Below are positions 33,934 to 45,438 of a DNA stretch of 64,000 bases, one piece after another. Under the pieces are notes generated by a model, which was not told the origin of the DNA, did not search any database, and saw only the letters and a program-made list of their open reading frames with translations. Position 1 is the first letter of the stretch; each line of letters begins with the position of its first letter. The stretch lies in the NCBI RefSeq assembly GCF_000738775.1, contig NZ_JPOC01000016.1, positions 1 to 64,000 on the forward strand, written 5' to 3'. Source of the DNA: Prescottella defluvii. Lineage in GTDB: Bacteria > Actinomycetota > Actinomycetes > Mycobacteriales > Mycobacteriaceae. Made by a program: the position numbers and the translations under genes.

Positions 33934-35439
33934 ATGGCGACACCCGACCGGAAGGCGGCGAAGCCCCGCTCCGGGCTGTTTCGGACCAAATCGATCGAAC
34001 AGTCGATTCTGGAGACCGACGAACCGGAGACGAAGCTCCGTAAGGACCTGACCGCGTGGGACCTGACGGTCTTCGGTGTCGCGGTCGTGATCGGCGCCGG
34101 CATCTTCACTCTGACCGCCCGTACCGCGGGCAACGTCGCGGGCCCCTCGGTGTCGCTCGCGTTCGCGTTCGCCGCGATCGCGTGCGCGCTGGCCGCACTG
34201 TGCTACGCCGAGTTCGCGTCGACCGTGCCCGTCGCGGGCAGCGCCTACACCTTCTCGTACGCGACGTTCGGCGAGTTCGCGGCGTGGATCATCGGCTGGG
34301 ACCTCATCCTGGAGTTCGCGCTGGCGGCCTCGGTGGTGGCGAAGGGTTGGTCGCTGTATCTCGGTGAGGTCCTCGGCAGCGCCACTCCGATCGTGCATCT
34401 CGGGTCGGTGAAACTCGACTGGGGTGCGGCCCTGATCGTCGCGATCATCACGGTGCTGCTGGCGACCGGCACCAAGCTGTCGTCGCGGGTCTCGGCGGTG
34501 ATCACCGCGATCAAGGTGGCCGTCGTGCTCTTCGTCGTGGTGGTCGGGGCCTTCTTCATCAAGGCCTCCAACTACTCGCCCTACATTCCGCCGTCCGAGC
34601 CCGGCTCCACCGGCGAGGGCATCCACCAGTCGCTGTTCTCGTACGTCACCGGCGCCGGTGGCAGCACGTTCGGGTGGTACGGCCTGCTCGCCGCGGCCAG
34701 CCTGGTCTTCTTCGCCTTCATCGGTTTCGACGTGGTCGCGACCACCGCCGAGGAGACCAAGAATCCGCAGACCGCGTTGCCGCGCGGCATCCTCGGCTCG
34801 CTCGCGATCGTGACGGTGCTGTACGTCGCGGTGTCGCTCGTGCTCACCGGAATGGTGAAGTACACCGACCTGGCGGGCGACGACTCCACGCTCGCCACGG
34901 CGTTCGAGCTCAACGGAATGGACTGGGCCAAGAACCTCATCTCGTTCGGTGCGCTGGCGGGCCTGACGACGGTGGTCATGGTCCTCATGCTGGGGCAGAC
35001 GCGGGTGCTGTTCGCGATGTCCCGCGACGGTCTGATGCCGCGGGCACTGGCGCCCACCGGCAAGCACGGGACACCGGTGCGGATCACGCTGATCGTCGGG
35101 GTGATCGTCGGTCTCCTCGCGGCCGTCTTCCCGATCGGCACGCTCGAGGAGATGGTCAACATCGGCACGCTGTTCGCGTTCGTGATGGTGTCGATCGGTG
35201 TCGTGGTGCTGCGGCGGACGCGTCCGGATCTGCCGCGTGGATTCCGGGTGCCGTTCGTGCCGGTGGTCCCGATCCTCGCGGTCGTCTCGTGCGTGTGGCT
35301 CATGGTCAACCTCTCGGTCGAGACGTGGCTGCGGTTCGTCATCTGGATGGCGCTCGGTGTCGTCGTGTACTTCGCCTACAGTCGCCGGCATTCGATGCTG
35401 GGCATCCGTGCTCGGGAGGCCGAGCGCGACGCCACCTGA
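33934..35439 (+). CDS. APC-family amino-acid permease
   Basis: A 501-residue transporter with about 12 predicted helices. It shows the LeuT-type helix 1 (VFGVAVVIGAGIFTLTA), FASTVPVAGSAYTFSYATFG and FFAFIGFDVVATTAEE, which are typical of cationic amino-acid transporters (APC). It corresponds in position to Rv3253c. I chose the ATG at 33934, with GAGGAGG five bases upstream. Its substrate is probably basic amino acids, by family only. A link with the alk genes next to it is not evident. Confidence 0.88.
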   Translation: MATPDRKAAKPRSGLFRTKSIEQSILETDEPETKLRKDLTAWDLTVFGVAVVIGAGIFTLTARTAGNVAGPSVSLAFAFAAIACALAALCYAEFASTVPVAGSAYTFSYATFGEFAAWIIGWDLILEFALAASVVAKGWSLYLGEVLGSATPIVHLGSVKLDWGAALIVAIITVLLATGTKLSSRVSAVITAIKVAVVLFVVVVGAFFIKASNYSPYIPPSEPGSTGEGIHQSLFSYVTGAGGSTFGWYGLLAAASLVFFAFIGFDVVATTAEETKNPQTALPRGILGSLAIVTVLYVAVSLVLTGMVKYTDLAGDDSTLATAFELNGMDWAKNLISFGALAGLTTVVMVLMLGQTRVLFAMSRDGLMPRALAPTGKHGTPVRITLIVGVIVGLLAAVFPIGTLEEMVNIGTLFAFVMVSIGVVVLRRTRPDLPRGFRVPFVPVVPILAVVSCVWLMVNLSVETWLRFVIWMALGVVVYFAYSRRHSMLGIRAREAERDAT

Positions 35440-35473
35440 TTGGTTTACAAATTGGCTTCATTGTCTAGACGGC

Positions 35474-35491
35474 ATACGGCAAGCCGCGTAT
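35474..35491. promoter_or_regulatory. Candidate TetR operator before alkB
   Basis: ATACG-N8-CGTAT, 57 bases before alkB. The size suits the TetR protein encoded at the end of the cluster; no second copy is present before that gene. Confidence 0.35.
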
Positions 35492-35547
35492 CGTCCACTT
35501 CATGGTGATGCTGCCCACATCGGGTGGCCACGTGGAAGGGGACGTCG

Positions 35548-36759
35548 ATGGCGACGAACGCGCCGGCCGAGACGGCGGTATGGAGGGACAAGAAGCGCTA
35601 CCTGTGGTTGCTGGGACTCGTTCCGCCCACCGCGATCTTCCTGGCGCTCGGATTGGTGTGGCTGACGAACCGTGTCGGGCTGGAAGCGGTGTCGCCCGTC
35701 TGGTGGTGGATCGGACCGATGCTGGTGTACGTGCTGCTGCCGATCCTCGACCTGGCCGTCGGTGCGGACGGGCAGAACCCGCCCGACGAGGTCATGGAGC
35801 AACTCGAGAACGACCGGTACTACCGGTGGTGCACCTACGCGTACATCCCGCTGCAGATCGTGACCGTGGTCGTCGCGTGCTACCTGTGGTCGGCCGACGA
35901 CCTGGGCTGGCTCGGCATCGACGGCGGGCTCGGGCTGGTCTCGAAGATCGGCCTCGCCGTCAGCGTCGGCTGCGTCGCCGGCATCGGGATCAACACCGCG
36001 CACGAACTGGGCCACAAGAAGGACGACCTCGAACGCTGGCTGTCGAAGATCACGCTCGCGCAGTCCTTCTACGGGCACTTCTACATCGAGCACAACCGTG
36101 GACACCACGTCCGGGTCGCGACCCCGGAGGATCCCGCCAGTTCCCGGCTGGGCGAGAGCTTCTGGGCCTTCCTGCCGCGCAGCGTGTGGGGGAGTCTGCG
36201 GTCGTCGTGGGCGCTCGAGAAGGCGCGGCTCGACCGGCTCGGCAAGGGGCCGTGGACGATCGGCAACGACGTCCTCAATGCGTGGTTGATGTCGGTCGTG
36301 CTGTTCGGCGCGATGATCGCGATCTTCGGGTGGGAGGTGGCCCCGTTCCTGTTGCTGCAGGCCGTTGTCGGATTCACGCTGCTCGAGACGGTGAACTACC
36401 TCGAGCACTACGGCCTGCTCCGGCAACGCACCGAGAGCGGACGCTACGAGCGCTGCACTCCGGCACACAGCTGGAACAGCGACCACCTCTGCACCAACAT
36501 CTTCCTGTACCACCTGCAGCGCCACAGTGACCACCACGCGAACCCGACGCGGCGCTATCAGACGTTGCGCAGCATGGACACTGCGCCGAATCTGCCCAGC
36601 GGCTACGCCAGCATGATCATGCTCGCGTACGTGCCGCCGTTGTGGCGGGCGGTGATGGACCGCCGGGTCCTCGCGCACTACGACGGCGACATCACGAAGG
36701 TCAACCTGCAGCCGAGCAAGCGGGCGAAGCTGCTCGCGGCACACGGGGGAGCGGCATGA
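35548..36759 (+). CDS. alkB: Alkane 1-monooxygenase
   Basis: A 403-residue membrane di-iron hydroxylase. Six hydrophobic helices are interspersed with the His boxes HELGH (152-156), EHNRGHH (181-187) and LQRHSDHHA near the C-terminus, plus NYLEHYG. It hydroxylates medium/long-chain n-alkanes at the terminal carbon with electrons from rubredoxin. The ATG at 35548 (GGAAGGGG upstream) is used rather than the GTG at 35524. Its stop overlaps the first rubredoxin (ATGA). Order alkB-rubA-rubB-tetR equals Rv3252c-Rv3249c. Confidence 0.95.
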   Translation: MATNAPAETAVWRDKKRYLWLLGLVPPTAIFLALGLVWLTNRVGLEAVSPVWWWIGPMLVYVLLPILDLAVGADGQNPPDEVMEQLENDRYYRWCTYAYIPLQIVTVVVACYLWSADDLGWLGIDGGLGLVSKIGLAVSVGCVAGIGINTAHELGHKKDDLERWLSKITLAQSFYGHFYIEHNRGHHVRVATPEDPASSRLGESFWAFLPRSVWGSLRSSWALEKARLDRLGKGPWTIGNDVLNAWLMSVVLFGAMIAIFGWEVAPFLLLQAVVGFTLLETVNYLEHYGLLRQRTESGRYERCTPAHSWNSDHLCTNIFLYHLQRHSDHHANPTRRYQTLRSMDTAPNLPSGYASMIMLAYVPPLWRAVMDRRVLAHYDGDITKVNLQPSKRAKLLAAHGGAA

Positions 36760-36923
36760 GCATGTATCGGTGTCCCGTGTGCGAGTTCGTGTTCGACGAG
36801 TCCGTCGGCGCCCCACGGGAGGGATTCCCGGCCGGGACGGCGTGGGACGCGGTGCCCGACGACTGGTGCTGCCCCGACTGCGGCGTCCGCGAGAAGATCG
36901 ACTTCGAACCCGTAGGAGGGTGA
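36756..36923 (+). CDS. rubA: Rubredoxin (AlkG1-like)
   Basis: A 55-residue rubredoxin with the two iron-binding pairs CPVC (6-9) and CCPDCG. After the second pair it has VREKIDF, one residue longer than its neighbour, including an Arg; in the literature that insertion marks the AlkG1 type, which generally does not support AlkB alone. Translationally coupled to alkB. Confidence 0.9.
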   Translation: MSMYRCPVCEFVFDESVGAPREGFPAGTAWDAVPDDWCCPDCGVREKIDFEPVGG

Positions 36924-36925
36924 TC

Positions 36926-37108
36926 GTGAACGACTACAAGCTCTACCAGTGTGCACAGTGCGGCTTCGAGTACGACGAGGCGGCGGGCTGGCCCGACGAG
37001 GGCATCGCCCCCGGTACGCGCTGGGAGGACATCCCCGACGACTGGAGCTGCCCGGATTGCGGCGCGGCCAAGGAGGACTTCTTCATGGTCGAGGTCGAGC
37101 GGAGCTGA
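36926..37108 (+). CDS. rubB: Rubredoxin (AlkG2-like)
   Basis: A 60-residue rubredoxin with CAQC and [11 protein letters not shown]. It lacks the Arg insertion and so resembles the AlkG2 type, the form that normally donates electrons to AlkB. The GTG at 36926 lies five bases after AGGAGGG, which overlaps the stop of the first rubredoxin. No rubredoxin reductase gene follows. Confidence 0.9.
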   Translation: MNDYKLYQCAQCGFEYDEAAGWPDEGIAPGTRWEDIPDDWSCPDCGAAKEDFFMVEVERS

Positions 37109-37144
37109 CGGGTGTGCCGGGTGCAGGCGGCCGCGCGGTGTCAC

Positions 37145-37157
37145 TAGGGTCGGTGGC
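37145..37157 (+). promoter_or_regulatory. -10 box of a leaderless tetR mRNA
   Basis: TAGGGT at 37145-37150, seven bases, then the ATG at 37158; gives the regulator its own promoter inside the alk cluster. Confidence 0.55.
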
Positions 37158-37766
37158 ATGACCGAGCTGCAACCCCGCGTGCCCTACCAGGAGGCCTCGC
37201 GGCTGCTGCTGCGCGAATCGATCCTCGGCGCCGTCCGCGACCTGCTGCTCGAGCGGGACTGGTCGAAGGTGACGATGACCGACGTCGCCGCGGTCGCGGG
37301 GATCAGCAGGCAGACGTTGTACAACGAGTTCGGATCGCGGCAGGGCCTCGCGGAGGGATACGCACTGCAGCTGGTCGACCGCTTCGTCGACGCGGTGGCG
37401 GCCGCGGTGTACGCGCACGTCGGGGATGCCCGGGCGGCTCTCGTCGACGGGTTCACCGCGTTCTTCCACGCGAGCGCCGACGACCCGCTGGTGTGCTCCT
37501 TGCGGACTGGTGCGGCCAAGCCGGATCTGCTGCGGATCGTCACGACCGACAGCGCGCCGCTCATCGAGCGGGCGTCGGGGCGGCTGGCGGAGACGTTCCG
37601 GCGGAGCTGGATTCAGGCGTCGGAGGACGATTCGGCGATCCTCGCCCGGGGTGTGGTGCGGGTCGCGTTGAGCTACGTCTCGATGCCGCCGGCGTCCGAC
37701 GGTGACGATGCACGCGACCTCGCCGCCCTGCTGGCGCCGTTCGTCGACGTCGTCGCACACGTCTGA
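37158..37766 (+). CDS. TetR-family regulator of the alkane cluster
   Basis: A 202-residue TetR protein. The helix-turn-helix is at residues about 35-60 (VTMTDVAAVAGISRQTLYNEFGSRQ read in pieces), and the C-terminal domain is alpha-helical. It corresponds to AlkU/AlkX (Rv3249c), which in related bacteria represses the cluster and responds to fatty acids. Start by the leaderless -10 box. Confidence 0.88.
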   Translation: MTELQPRVPYQEASRLLLRESILGAVRDLLLERDWSKVTMTDVAAVAGISRQTLYNEFGSRQGLAEGYALQLVDRFVDAVAAAVYAHVGDARAALVDGFTAFFHASADDPLVCSLRTGAAKPDLLRIVTTDSAPLIERASGRLAETFRRSWIQASEDDSAILARGVVRVALSYVSMPPASDGDDARDLAALLAPFVDVVAHV

Positions 37767-37844
37767 CGGGGTACGGCACGTCCCCGGGTGGATCGCCTAC
37801 CCGATAACCTGGGTGTCATTCCAGACAGTGAACAGGAGAGACAC

Positions 37845-39323
<1,479 letters not shown>

Positions 39324-39333
39324 GGGGCTTCGC

Positions 39334-39380
39334 GCCCGTGCGCACTTCTGGTGGTGGCTACTACCGAAGTGCGCACGGGC
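39334..39380 (+). terminator. Hairpin terminator after sahH
   Basis: GCCCGTGCGCACTTC (39334-39348) pairs perfectly with 39366-39380 around a 17-base loop. It separates sahH from tmk on the same strand. Confidence 0.7.
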
Positions 39381-39392
39381 AGCGCCGCTGCC

Positions 39393-39405
39393 TAGTGTGG
39401 TGCCC
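39393..39405 (+). promoter_or_regulatory. -10 box of a leaderless tmk mRNA
   Basis: TAGTGT at 39393-39398, seven bases, then the GTG at 39406. It decided the start of tmk. Confidence 0.65.
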
Positions 39406-40068
39406 GTGGGAATTCTGATCGCTCTGGAAGGGCTCGACGGCGCCGGGAAACGGACGCTGGTCGGCAAGGTCGTCACGCAGCTCGAGCAGGACGGTCTGAC
39501 GGTCGCCACGCTCGACTTCCCCCGCTACGGCGCGTCGATCCACGCCGATCTCGCGTCGGAGGCGCTCAAGGGGGCGCACGGCGATCTCAGCGAGTCGGTC
39601 CACGCGATGGCGGTGATGTTCGCGCTCGACCGGGCCGGGGCCGCACCTCGGCTCCGGGAGCTGGTCGCGAGCCACGACGTGGTGATCCTGGACCGCTACG
39701 TCGCCTCCAACGCCGCGTACGGCGCGGCCCGGTTGCATCAGCACGGTGACGGCGAGTTCGTCACGTGGATCGAGGAACTCGAGTTCGACCGGCTCGGTCT
39801 GCCGCGGCCCGACCTGCAGATGTATCTCGACGTGCCCGTCGCGCTCGCGGAGGAGCGCGCGCGTGCGCGCGGGGCCGCGGACGCCTCACGCGCACTCGAC
39901 GCCTACGAGAAGGACAGCGCCCTGCAGGCCCGCACCGGGCAGGTGTACCGGGAACTGGCCGCGGCGGACTGGAACTCGCTGTGGTGGTCGGTCGCGCCCG
40001 ATGTCGATCCGGGCGCGCTCGCCGATAAACTGGCACTCTTGCATGAGCGGCGCGACACGGCCCGGTAG
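39406..40068 (+). CDS. tmk: Thymidylate kinase
   Basis: A 220-residue dTMP kinase. The P-loop is EGLDGAGKRT (residues about 7-16), the DR motif is in ILDRYVASNAAYG, and the lid region follows. It phosphorylates dTMP to dTDP. As in mycobacteria it directly precedes mtrA. GTG at 39406 chosen over 39397 from the promoter position. Confidence 0.92.
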   Translation: MGILIALEGLDGAGKRTLVGKVVTQLEQDGLTVATLDFPRYGASIHADLASEALKGAHGDLSESVHAMAVMFALDRAGAAPRLRELVASHDVVILDRYVASNAAYGAARLHQHGDGEFVTWIEELEFDRLGLPRPDLQMYLDVPVALAEERARARGAADASRALDAYEKDSALQARTGQVYRELAAADWNSLWWSVAPDVDPGALADKLALLHERRDTAR

Positions 40069-40162
40069 TCCCGGGTGTCGGGACGGGCTCATTGAGCGGC
40101 ACGCCGCGGCAGTGAACGCGCCTTTCCGCATTTAGCAGCCTCAGAGATGTAACGATAGGGAT

Positions 40163-40840
40163 ATGAAGCCAAGGATTCTGGTTGTCGACGATGACACGGC
40201 ACTCGCCGAGATGCTCACCATCGTGCTCCGCGGTGAGGGATTCGAACCCTTCGTGGTCGGTGACGGAAGCCAGGCGCTGTCGGCCGTTCGTGAGACCCGA
40301 CCGGATCTGGTGCTCCTCGACCTCATGCTGCCGGGCATGAACGGTATCGACGTGTGCCGGGTGCTGCGGGCCGAATCGGGTGTCCCGATCGTCATGCTCA
40401 CCGCCAAGACGGACACGGTCGACGTGGTCCTGGGCCTCGAGTCCGGCGCGGACGACTACATCATGAAGCCGTTCAAGCCGAAGGAACTGGTTGCCCGGGT
40501 GCGCGCTCGGTTGCGTCGCACCGAGGAGGAACCGGCGGAGGTCCTGAGCATCGGCGACATCATGATCGACGTGCCGGCGCACAAGGTGACGCGCGACAAC
40601 GCGCTCATCTCGCTCACGCCGCTCGAATTCGACCTGCTCGTCGCCCTGGCGCGCAAGCCGCGGCAGGTGTTCACCCGCGAGGTCCTGCTCGAGCAGGTCT
40701 GGGGATACCGCCACGCGGCCGACACCCGACTGGTGAACGTGCACGTCCAGCGACTGCGCGCCAAGGTCGAGAAGGATCCCGAGAATCCCGAGGTGGTGCT
40801 TACTGTCAGGGGGGGCGGCTACAAGGCCGGACCGCCGTGA
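40163..40840 (+). CDS. mtrA: Response regulator MtrA
   Basis: A 225-residue OmpR-type regulator. Acidic D9-D11, phospho-acceptor D53 ([11 protein letters not shown]) and the conserved Thr/Lys ([15 protein letters not shown]) are present; the winged helix ends [13 protein letters not shown] and VRGGGYKAG. MtrA controls cell-division, dnaA/oriC-linked and cell-wall hydrolase genes in actinobacteria. Its stop overlaps the mtrB GTG (GTGA). Confidence 0.95.
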   Translation: MKPRILVVDDDTALAEMLTIVLRGEGFEPFVVGDGSQALSAVRETRPDLVLLDLMLPGMNGIDVCRVLRAESGVPIVMLTAKTDTVDVVLGLESGADDYIMKPFKPKELVARVRARLRRTEEEPAEVLSIGDIMIDVPAHKVTRDNALISLTPLEFDLLVALARKPRQVFTREVLLEQVWGYRHAADTRLVNVHVQRLRAKVEKDPENPEVVLTVRGGGYKAGPP

Positions 40841-42639
40841 TCGGTGCCCGCCGGAACCGGCGGCGAGCCAATCGGGCTTTCTCGCCGCTGATCCGCTGGT
40901 GTCGGGCGTGCGGCAACTGGCTTGCCCACTCCTGGCGCCGGTCCCTGCAGCTTCGCGTCGTCGTGTCGACGCTGTCGCTGTCGCTGATCGTGATCACGAT
41001 TCTCGGCGTGGTGCTGACCAGTCAGATCACCGATCGCCTCCTGGAAGCGAAGATCACTGCCGCGACCGAGGAACTCGATCGTGCGCGGAGCACCGTCGAG
41101 GCGCAGCTCGCCGGCGCCGACGACAGCGGATCCCTCCAGGTGCGGCTCGACGCCGCCCGCCTCGCGCTGACGAACCGCCAGCCCGACGGTGGCCAGACCT
41201 CCGGATCCGCAGGTACCTTCGATCCGGTGCTCATCGTCCCCGGAGACGGCCCGCGGGCGCCGACGACGAGTGGGCCCGCCAACCAGATCCCGACGAGCCT
41301 GCGCGACTTCGTTCGGGCGAACCAGATCAGCTACCAGTTCGCGACGGTGTCCGACCCCAACGGGTATTCGGGTCCGGCGCTGATCATCGGCAGCCCCACC
41401 GCGTCGGACATCTCGACGCTCGAGCTGTACCTGGTGTTCCCGCTCGCGAGCGAGGACCGCAGCCTGTCACTGGTGCGCGGCACGATGCTGATCGGTGGCG
41501 CGGTGCTGGCGGTGCTGCTCGCCGCGATCTCGATGCTGGTTGCGCGTCAGGTCGTCATGCCGATCCGGTCGGCGTCCCGGATCGCGGTGCGGTTCGCGGA
41601 CGGCCGGCTCAAGGAACGCATGCCCGTCCGCGGCGAGGACGACATGGCCCGGCTGGCGATGTCGTTCAACGAGATGGCCGAGAGCCTGTCGAAGCAGATC
41701 ACCCAGCTCGAGGAGTTCGGCAATCTGCAGAAGCGCTTCACCTCGGACGTGAGCCACGAGCTGCGGACCCCGCTCACCACGGTCCGGATGGCCGCGGACC
41801 TCATCCACGACAGCAGCGACGAACTCGACCCCATCCTGAAGCGGTCGTCCGAGCTCCTCGTGGCCGAGCTGGACCGGTTCGAGAGTCTGCTCGGGGACCT
41901 GCTCGAGATCTCCCGGCACGACGCCGGTGTCGCGGAACTGGCGGCCGAGCAGCTGGATCTGCGGATGTGTGCGCGTGCCGCGATCTCCACGGTCCGCCAC
42001 CTCGCGAAGGAGACGTCGACCGAACTGATCGTGGATCTGCCGGAGGAGGCGGTGATCGCGGAGGTCGATCCGCGCCGCGTGGAGCGCATCCTGCGGAACC
42101 TGCTCGCGAACGCGATCGACCACGGCGAGGGCAAGCCCGTCCTGCTGCGGTTGCGGGCGGACGACGACGCGGCCGCCTTCATCGTGCGTGACCAGGGCGT
42201 GGGACTGCGCCCTGGGGAGGAGAAGCTGGTGTTCAACCGGTTCTGGCGGTCGGATCCGTCCCGCGTCCGGCGGTCCGGCGGAACCGGGCTCGGTTTGGCG
42301 ATCAGCGTGGAGGACGCGAATCTGCACAACGGCACGCTCGAAGCCTGGGGCGAACTCGGCGAGGGAGCGTGTTTCCGGCTGACGCTGCCGCGGGTGCGTG
42401 GGCGCAAGGTCACGCGGAGTCCGCTCCCGCTGAAGCCGGCGACCCGGAAGCTCGTCCAGGGCCAGCCGCCGCCCGAGCCGACGGCACCCCGCGAGGCACC
42501 CACCGAGGCACCCACCGAGGCGCCCCCCGCGGCACCTGACGCGGCGGCCACGCCGGATGGGCCGGTCACGGCCGATCCGGTGCAGCCGGATCCCGACGAG
42601 TCCCCGACGGTGCCCCGGGTCCGGGAGCGTGAGTCGTGA
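40837..42639 (+). CDS. mtrB: Sensor histidine kinase MtrB
   Basis: A 600-residue kinase: transmembrane helix about 45-67, extracytoplasmic sensor to about 205, second helix about 208-235, HAMP ([14 protein letters not shown]), H-box ([13 protein letters not shown]), N-box ([10 protein letters not shown]), G1 DQGVGL and G2 [10 protein letters not shown]-terminal tail of 70 residues is Pro/Ala/Glu-rich with [11 protein letters not shown] repeats and no known domain. It phosphorylates MtrA. Overlaps lpqB by four bases. Confidence 0.95.
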   Translation: MIGARRNRRRANRAFSPLIRWCRACGNWLAHSWRRSLQLRVVVSTLSLSLIVITILGVVLTSQITDRLLEAKITAATEELDRARSTVEAQLAGADDSGSLQVRLDAARLALTNRQPDGGQTSGSAGTFDPVLIVPGDGPRAPTTSGPANQIPTSLRDFVRANQISYQFATVSDPNGYSGPALIIGSPTASDISTLELYLVFPLASEDRSLSLVRGTMLIGGAVLAVLLAAISMLVARQVVMPIRSASRIAVRFADGRLKERMPVRGEDDMARLAMSFNEMAESLSKQITQLEEFGNLQKRFTSDVSHELRTPLTTVRMAADLIHDSSDELDPILKRSSELLVAELDRFESLLGDLLEISRHDAGVAELAAEQLDLRMCARAAISTVRHLAKETSTELIVDLPEEAVIAEVDPRRVERILRNLLANAIDHGEGKPVLLRLRADDDAAAFIVRDQGVGLRPGEEKLVFNRFWRSDPSRVRRSGGTGLGLAISVEDANLHNGTLEAWGELGEGACFRLTLPRVRGRKVTRSPLPLKPATRKLVQGQPPPEPTAPREAPTEAPTEAPPAAPDAAATPDGPVTADPVQPDPDESPTVPRVRERES

Positions 42640-44426
42640 CCGGTGTACGGATGCGGCGCTCCCGGACAGCCCTGGCGGCTGCGGCGCTGGTTGCGCTGTT
42701 GCTCGGCACGGCGGGCTGTGCGAACCTGCCGGACTCGTCGACGCCGCAGGCGATCGGGACGATCGAGCGGGCTCCGGTCAGCACCAGCGTGGAGGCGCCG
42801 GCCCCCGGGCGTGAGCCGGATCTGCTGCTGCGCGACTTCGTCAAGGCCAGCACCGACCCGGCCAATCGGCATCTTGCTGCCCGGCAGTACCTGACCAAGG
42901 ACATGTCGGCGCGCTGGGACGATGCCGCGAGCGCGACGATCGTCGACAAGATCGATCTCATCCTCGAGTCCCGCACCGCCGACCGCGCGGTCTACACGAT
43001 CCGCGCCAACCGGGTCGGTCAGCTCGAGCCCGGGGGGCTGTACCAGGCGCAGGAGGGCACGTTCGAGGCCAAGTTCAGCTGGGCCAAGGTGGACGGTGAG
43101 TGGCGGATCGACGAACTGCCCAACGGTGTGATCATGGATCGTCCGCAGTTCCTCAACTCGTATCAGCGCAAGTCGCTGTACTTCCTCGACCCGACGGCGC
43201 AGACGGTCGTTCCAGACCCGCGGTGGATCGCGGCGAGCCCGGACCAGATGGTGACGCAACTGATCGGTCTTCTCATCGACGGACCCAAACCGTCGCTCGC
43301 CGGTGCGGTGCGCAACGAACTGGGCTCGGGGGTCTCGGTGCTCGGCACCATCACCAAGGCCGACGGCCGACCGTCCCAGGTCGGAGTGGGGCTGGGCGGT
43401 GTCCGCGTCGACTTCCAGGGCCTCGGGCGGATGAACACGCAGTCACGCGAGCTCCTTGCCGCACAGGTGATCTGGACGTTGGCGGGCGCCGACATCTCCG
43501 GCCCGTACGTCCTGTTGGCCGACGGTCAGCCGCTCGACGAGCGGTACACCGAGGGGTGGACGACGGCGGATGTGGCGTCGCTGAACCCGCTCGCGACGTC
43601 CAGCGCCAGCGTCGGCCTCCACGCGTTGCGCGGCGGTGGGCTGGTCTCCGTGAACGACGGGGTGGCGGCGCCGGTCCCCGGATACTTCGGTGCGTCGGAC
43701 AACCTCCGGTCGATCGCGTTGTCGCGGGACGGGACGCTGGTGGCGGCGGTGGCCGAGACACGGCGACCCGCGCCGGAGCCGCAGACCGCACTGGTCGTGG
43801 GCACCTACGACGGGAACGTGGCGACCGCGCTCGAGGCGCAGTCGATCACCCGGCCGACATGGGCGTTCGACGGCTCCACCGTGTGGGCCGCGATCAACGG
43901 CTCGACGGTGGTGCGGGTGGTGCGCGAAACCGGCACCGGGAAGCTCACGACGACGAACGTCGAGATCGGTGCGATCAGCGCGCTCGGCGGGCCGATCACC
44001 GAGCTGCGGCTGTCCCGGGACGGGGTCCGGGCGGCGCTCATCGTCGACGGCAAGGTCTACGTGGCGACGGTGGTGCGGCAGCCGGACGGCGAGTTCTCGC
44101 TCACCAATCCGCGCGCCGTGGCGAACGGTCTCGGCGGTCCCGCGGTGTCACTCGACTGGAGTACCGCGGACACGGTGGTCGTGGTCCGTTCGGGCTCGGA
44201 CATTCCGGTCGTGCAGTTGGCGGTCGACGGTTCGCGGATGGACTCGTTGCCGAGCCGCAATCTCACCACCCCGGTGCTGGCGGTGGATGCGACGTCGACC
44301 ACCGAGTACGTCGCGGACTCGCGAGCGGTGTTCCAGCTCAACAACAACGATCCGGCTGGTGACCGGTACTGGCGTGAGGTTCCCGGCCTGACCGGGATGA
44401 ACGCGATCCCGGTGCTGCCGGGCTGA
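42636..44426 (+). CDS. lpqB: Lipoprotein LpqB
   Basis: A 596-residue lipoprotein. An N-terminal signal peptide ([13 protein letters not shown]) ends in TAGC, the lipid-modified Cys being at about residue 28. A sporulation GerMN-type domain lies in the middle and a beta-propeller-like C-terminal half follows. In actinobacteria LpqB binds MtrB outside the membrane and modulates signalling; it is the third gene of the mtrAB operon. Its GTG overlaps the mtrB stop (GTGA). Confidence 0.93.
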   Translation: MTGVRMRRSRTALAAAALVALLLGTAGCANLPDSSTPQAIGTIERAPVSTSVEAPAPGREPDLLLRDFVKASTDPANRHLAARQYLTKDMSARWDDAASATIVDKIDLILESRTADRAVYTIRANRVGQLEPGGLYQAQEGTFEAKFSWAKVDGEWRIDELPNGVIMDRPQFLNSYQRKSLYFLDPTAQTVVPDPRWIAASPDQMVTQLIGLLIDGPKPSLAGAVRNELGSGVSVLGTITKADGRPSQVGVGLGGVRVDFQGLGRMNTQSRELLAAQVIWTLAGADISGPYVLLADGQPLDERYTEGWTTADVASLNPLATSSASVGLHALRGGGLVSVNDGVAAPVPGYFGASDNLRSIALSRDGTLVAAVAETRRPAPEPQTALVVGTYDGNVATALEAQSITRPTWAFDGSTVWAAINGSTVVRVVRETGTGKLTTTNVEIGAISALGGPITELRLSRDGVRAALIVDGKVYVATVVRQPDGEFSLTNPRAVANGLGGPAVSLDWSTADTVVVVRSGSDIPVVQLAVDGSRMDSLPSRNLTTPVLAVDATSTTEYVADSRAVFQLNNNDPAGDRYWREVPGLTGMNAIPVLPG

Positions 44427-44490
44427 CCTTCGCCGCGGACGGCGGTCGCGCCCCGCGGTTCCTGTCGGGGGAGCGGGGCACACTCCCGGC

Positions 44491-45165
44491 ATGCGCGCAC
44501 TCCTCGACCTGATCCTCCCCGCCGAGTGCGGGGGCTGCGGCGAACCCGGTGTGGGCTGGTGCGAGCGGTGCCGGCGCGCTCTGTCGGACGACCCGGTTGC
44601 GGTGCACCCGCGCGTGGACCCCGGCGTGCCGGTGTGGACGCTGGGGCCGTACGGGGGTCCTCGCCGTCGTGCGGTGATCGCGGCGAAGGAACGGGGCCGC
44701 CGCGACCTGGCGGCGCCGTTGGGTGCCGCGCTCGCGGACGCGGTCGACACGCTGCGGCGGTGGGGTGAGTTGGATCCGCCGCAGTTGGCGCCGCTGGTGC
44801 TCGTTCCGGCCCCGACGCGGGCCCGCACGGCGCGCGCACGGGGCGGGGATCCGATGCTCCGGTCCGCGCAGGCCGCTGCGCGTCTGTTGGAGTCCGGGTG
44901 CCGGGTGTGTCCGGCACTGTCGATGCGGCGGGGGGTGCGTGACTCCGTCGGGCTGTCGGCCGGGCAGCGGCAGGACAATCTGGCGGGCCGGGTCCGGCTG
45001 TCGGCGGCCCGGCGCGACGAGATCGTCCGACTCGGTCGCACGGGCGCCGAAGTCGTTCTCGTGGACGACGTCGTCACCACCGGGGCGACCTCGGCGGAGG
45101 CGGTTCGGGTGCTCGGGTCCGAAGGTGTGCAGGTCGGAGCGGTGCTGGTGGTCGCGGCGGCATGA
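44491..45165 (+). CDS. ComF-family phosphoribosyltransferase-like protein
   Basis: A 224-residue ComF/GntX-family protein. A zinc-ribbon-like N-terminus (CGGCGEPGVGWCERC, residues 13-27) precedes a PRTase domain with the PRPP loop VVLVDDVVTTGAT near residue 190. ComF proteins are linked to DNA uptake in other bacteria, but in actinobacteria the role is unknown. Corresponds to Rv3242c. A -10-like CACACT ends six bases before the ATG. Confidence 0.9.
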   Translation: MRALLDLILPAECGGCGEPGVGWCERCRRALSDDPVAVHPRVDPGVPVWTLGPYGGPRRRAVIAAKERGRRDLAAPLGAALADAVDTLRRWGELDPPQLAPLVLVPAPTRARTARARGGDPMLRSAQAAARLLESGCRVCPALSMRRGVRDSVGLSAGQRQDNLAGRVRLSAARRDEIVRLGRTGAEVVLVDDVVTTGATSAEAVRVLGSEGVQVGAVLVVAAA

Positions 45166-45438
45166 TCAGACAATTCCGGCGCCGCCCGGGGGGCTCCCCG
45201 AGCCGGGTGCGGGCCCCGCCGAAACCGTGCGATCGGAGCGGATGTCGTCGACGACACACCGGTGAAATATGGCTGAACAGTGGCACACCGCGCGGTTACG
45301 TACTAGCGTCGCGTTCACACCCGAAGACACAGGTGGGAGGTGATATTTCACGTTCTGAGCCGGGTGGTTCCCCGCCCGGTCGAGATCGAACTCGCCGGTC
45401 TCCATCAATGTGAGCCGGCCGTTTATCGGGAGGTACGA

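Noticed and set aside
37767-37844. SAH riboswitch before sahH
   Set aside because: The 78-base leader lacks the paired elements and conserved core of SAH riboswitches that I know; only a ribosome site is visible.
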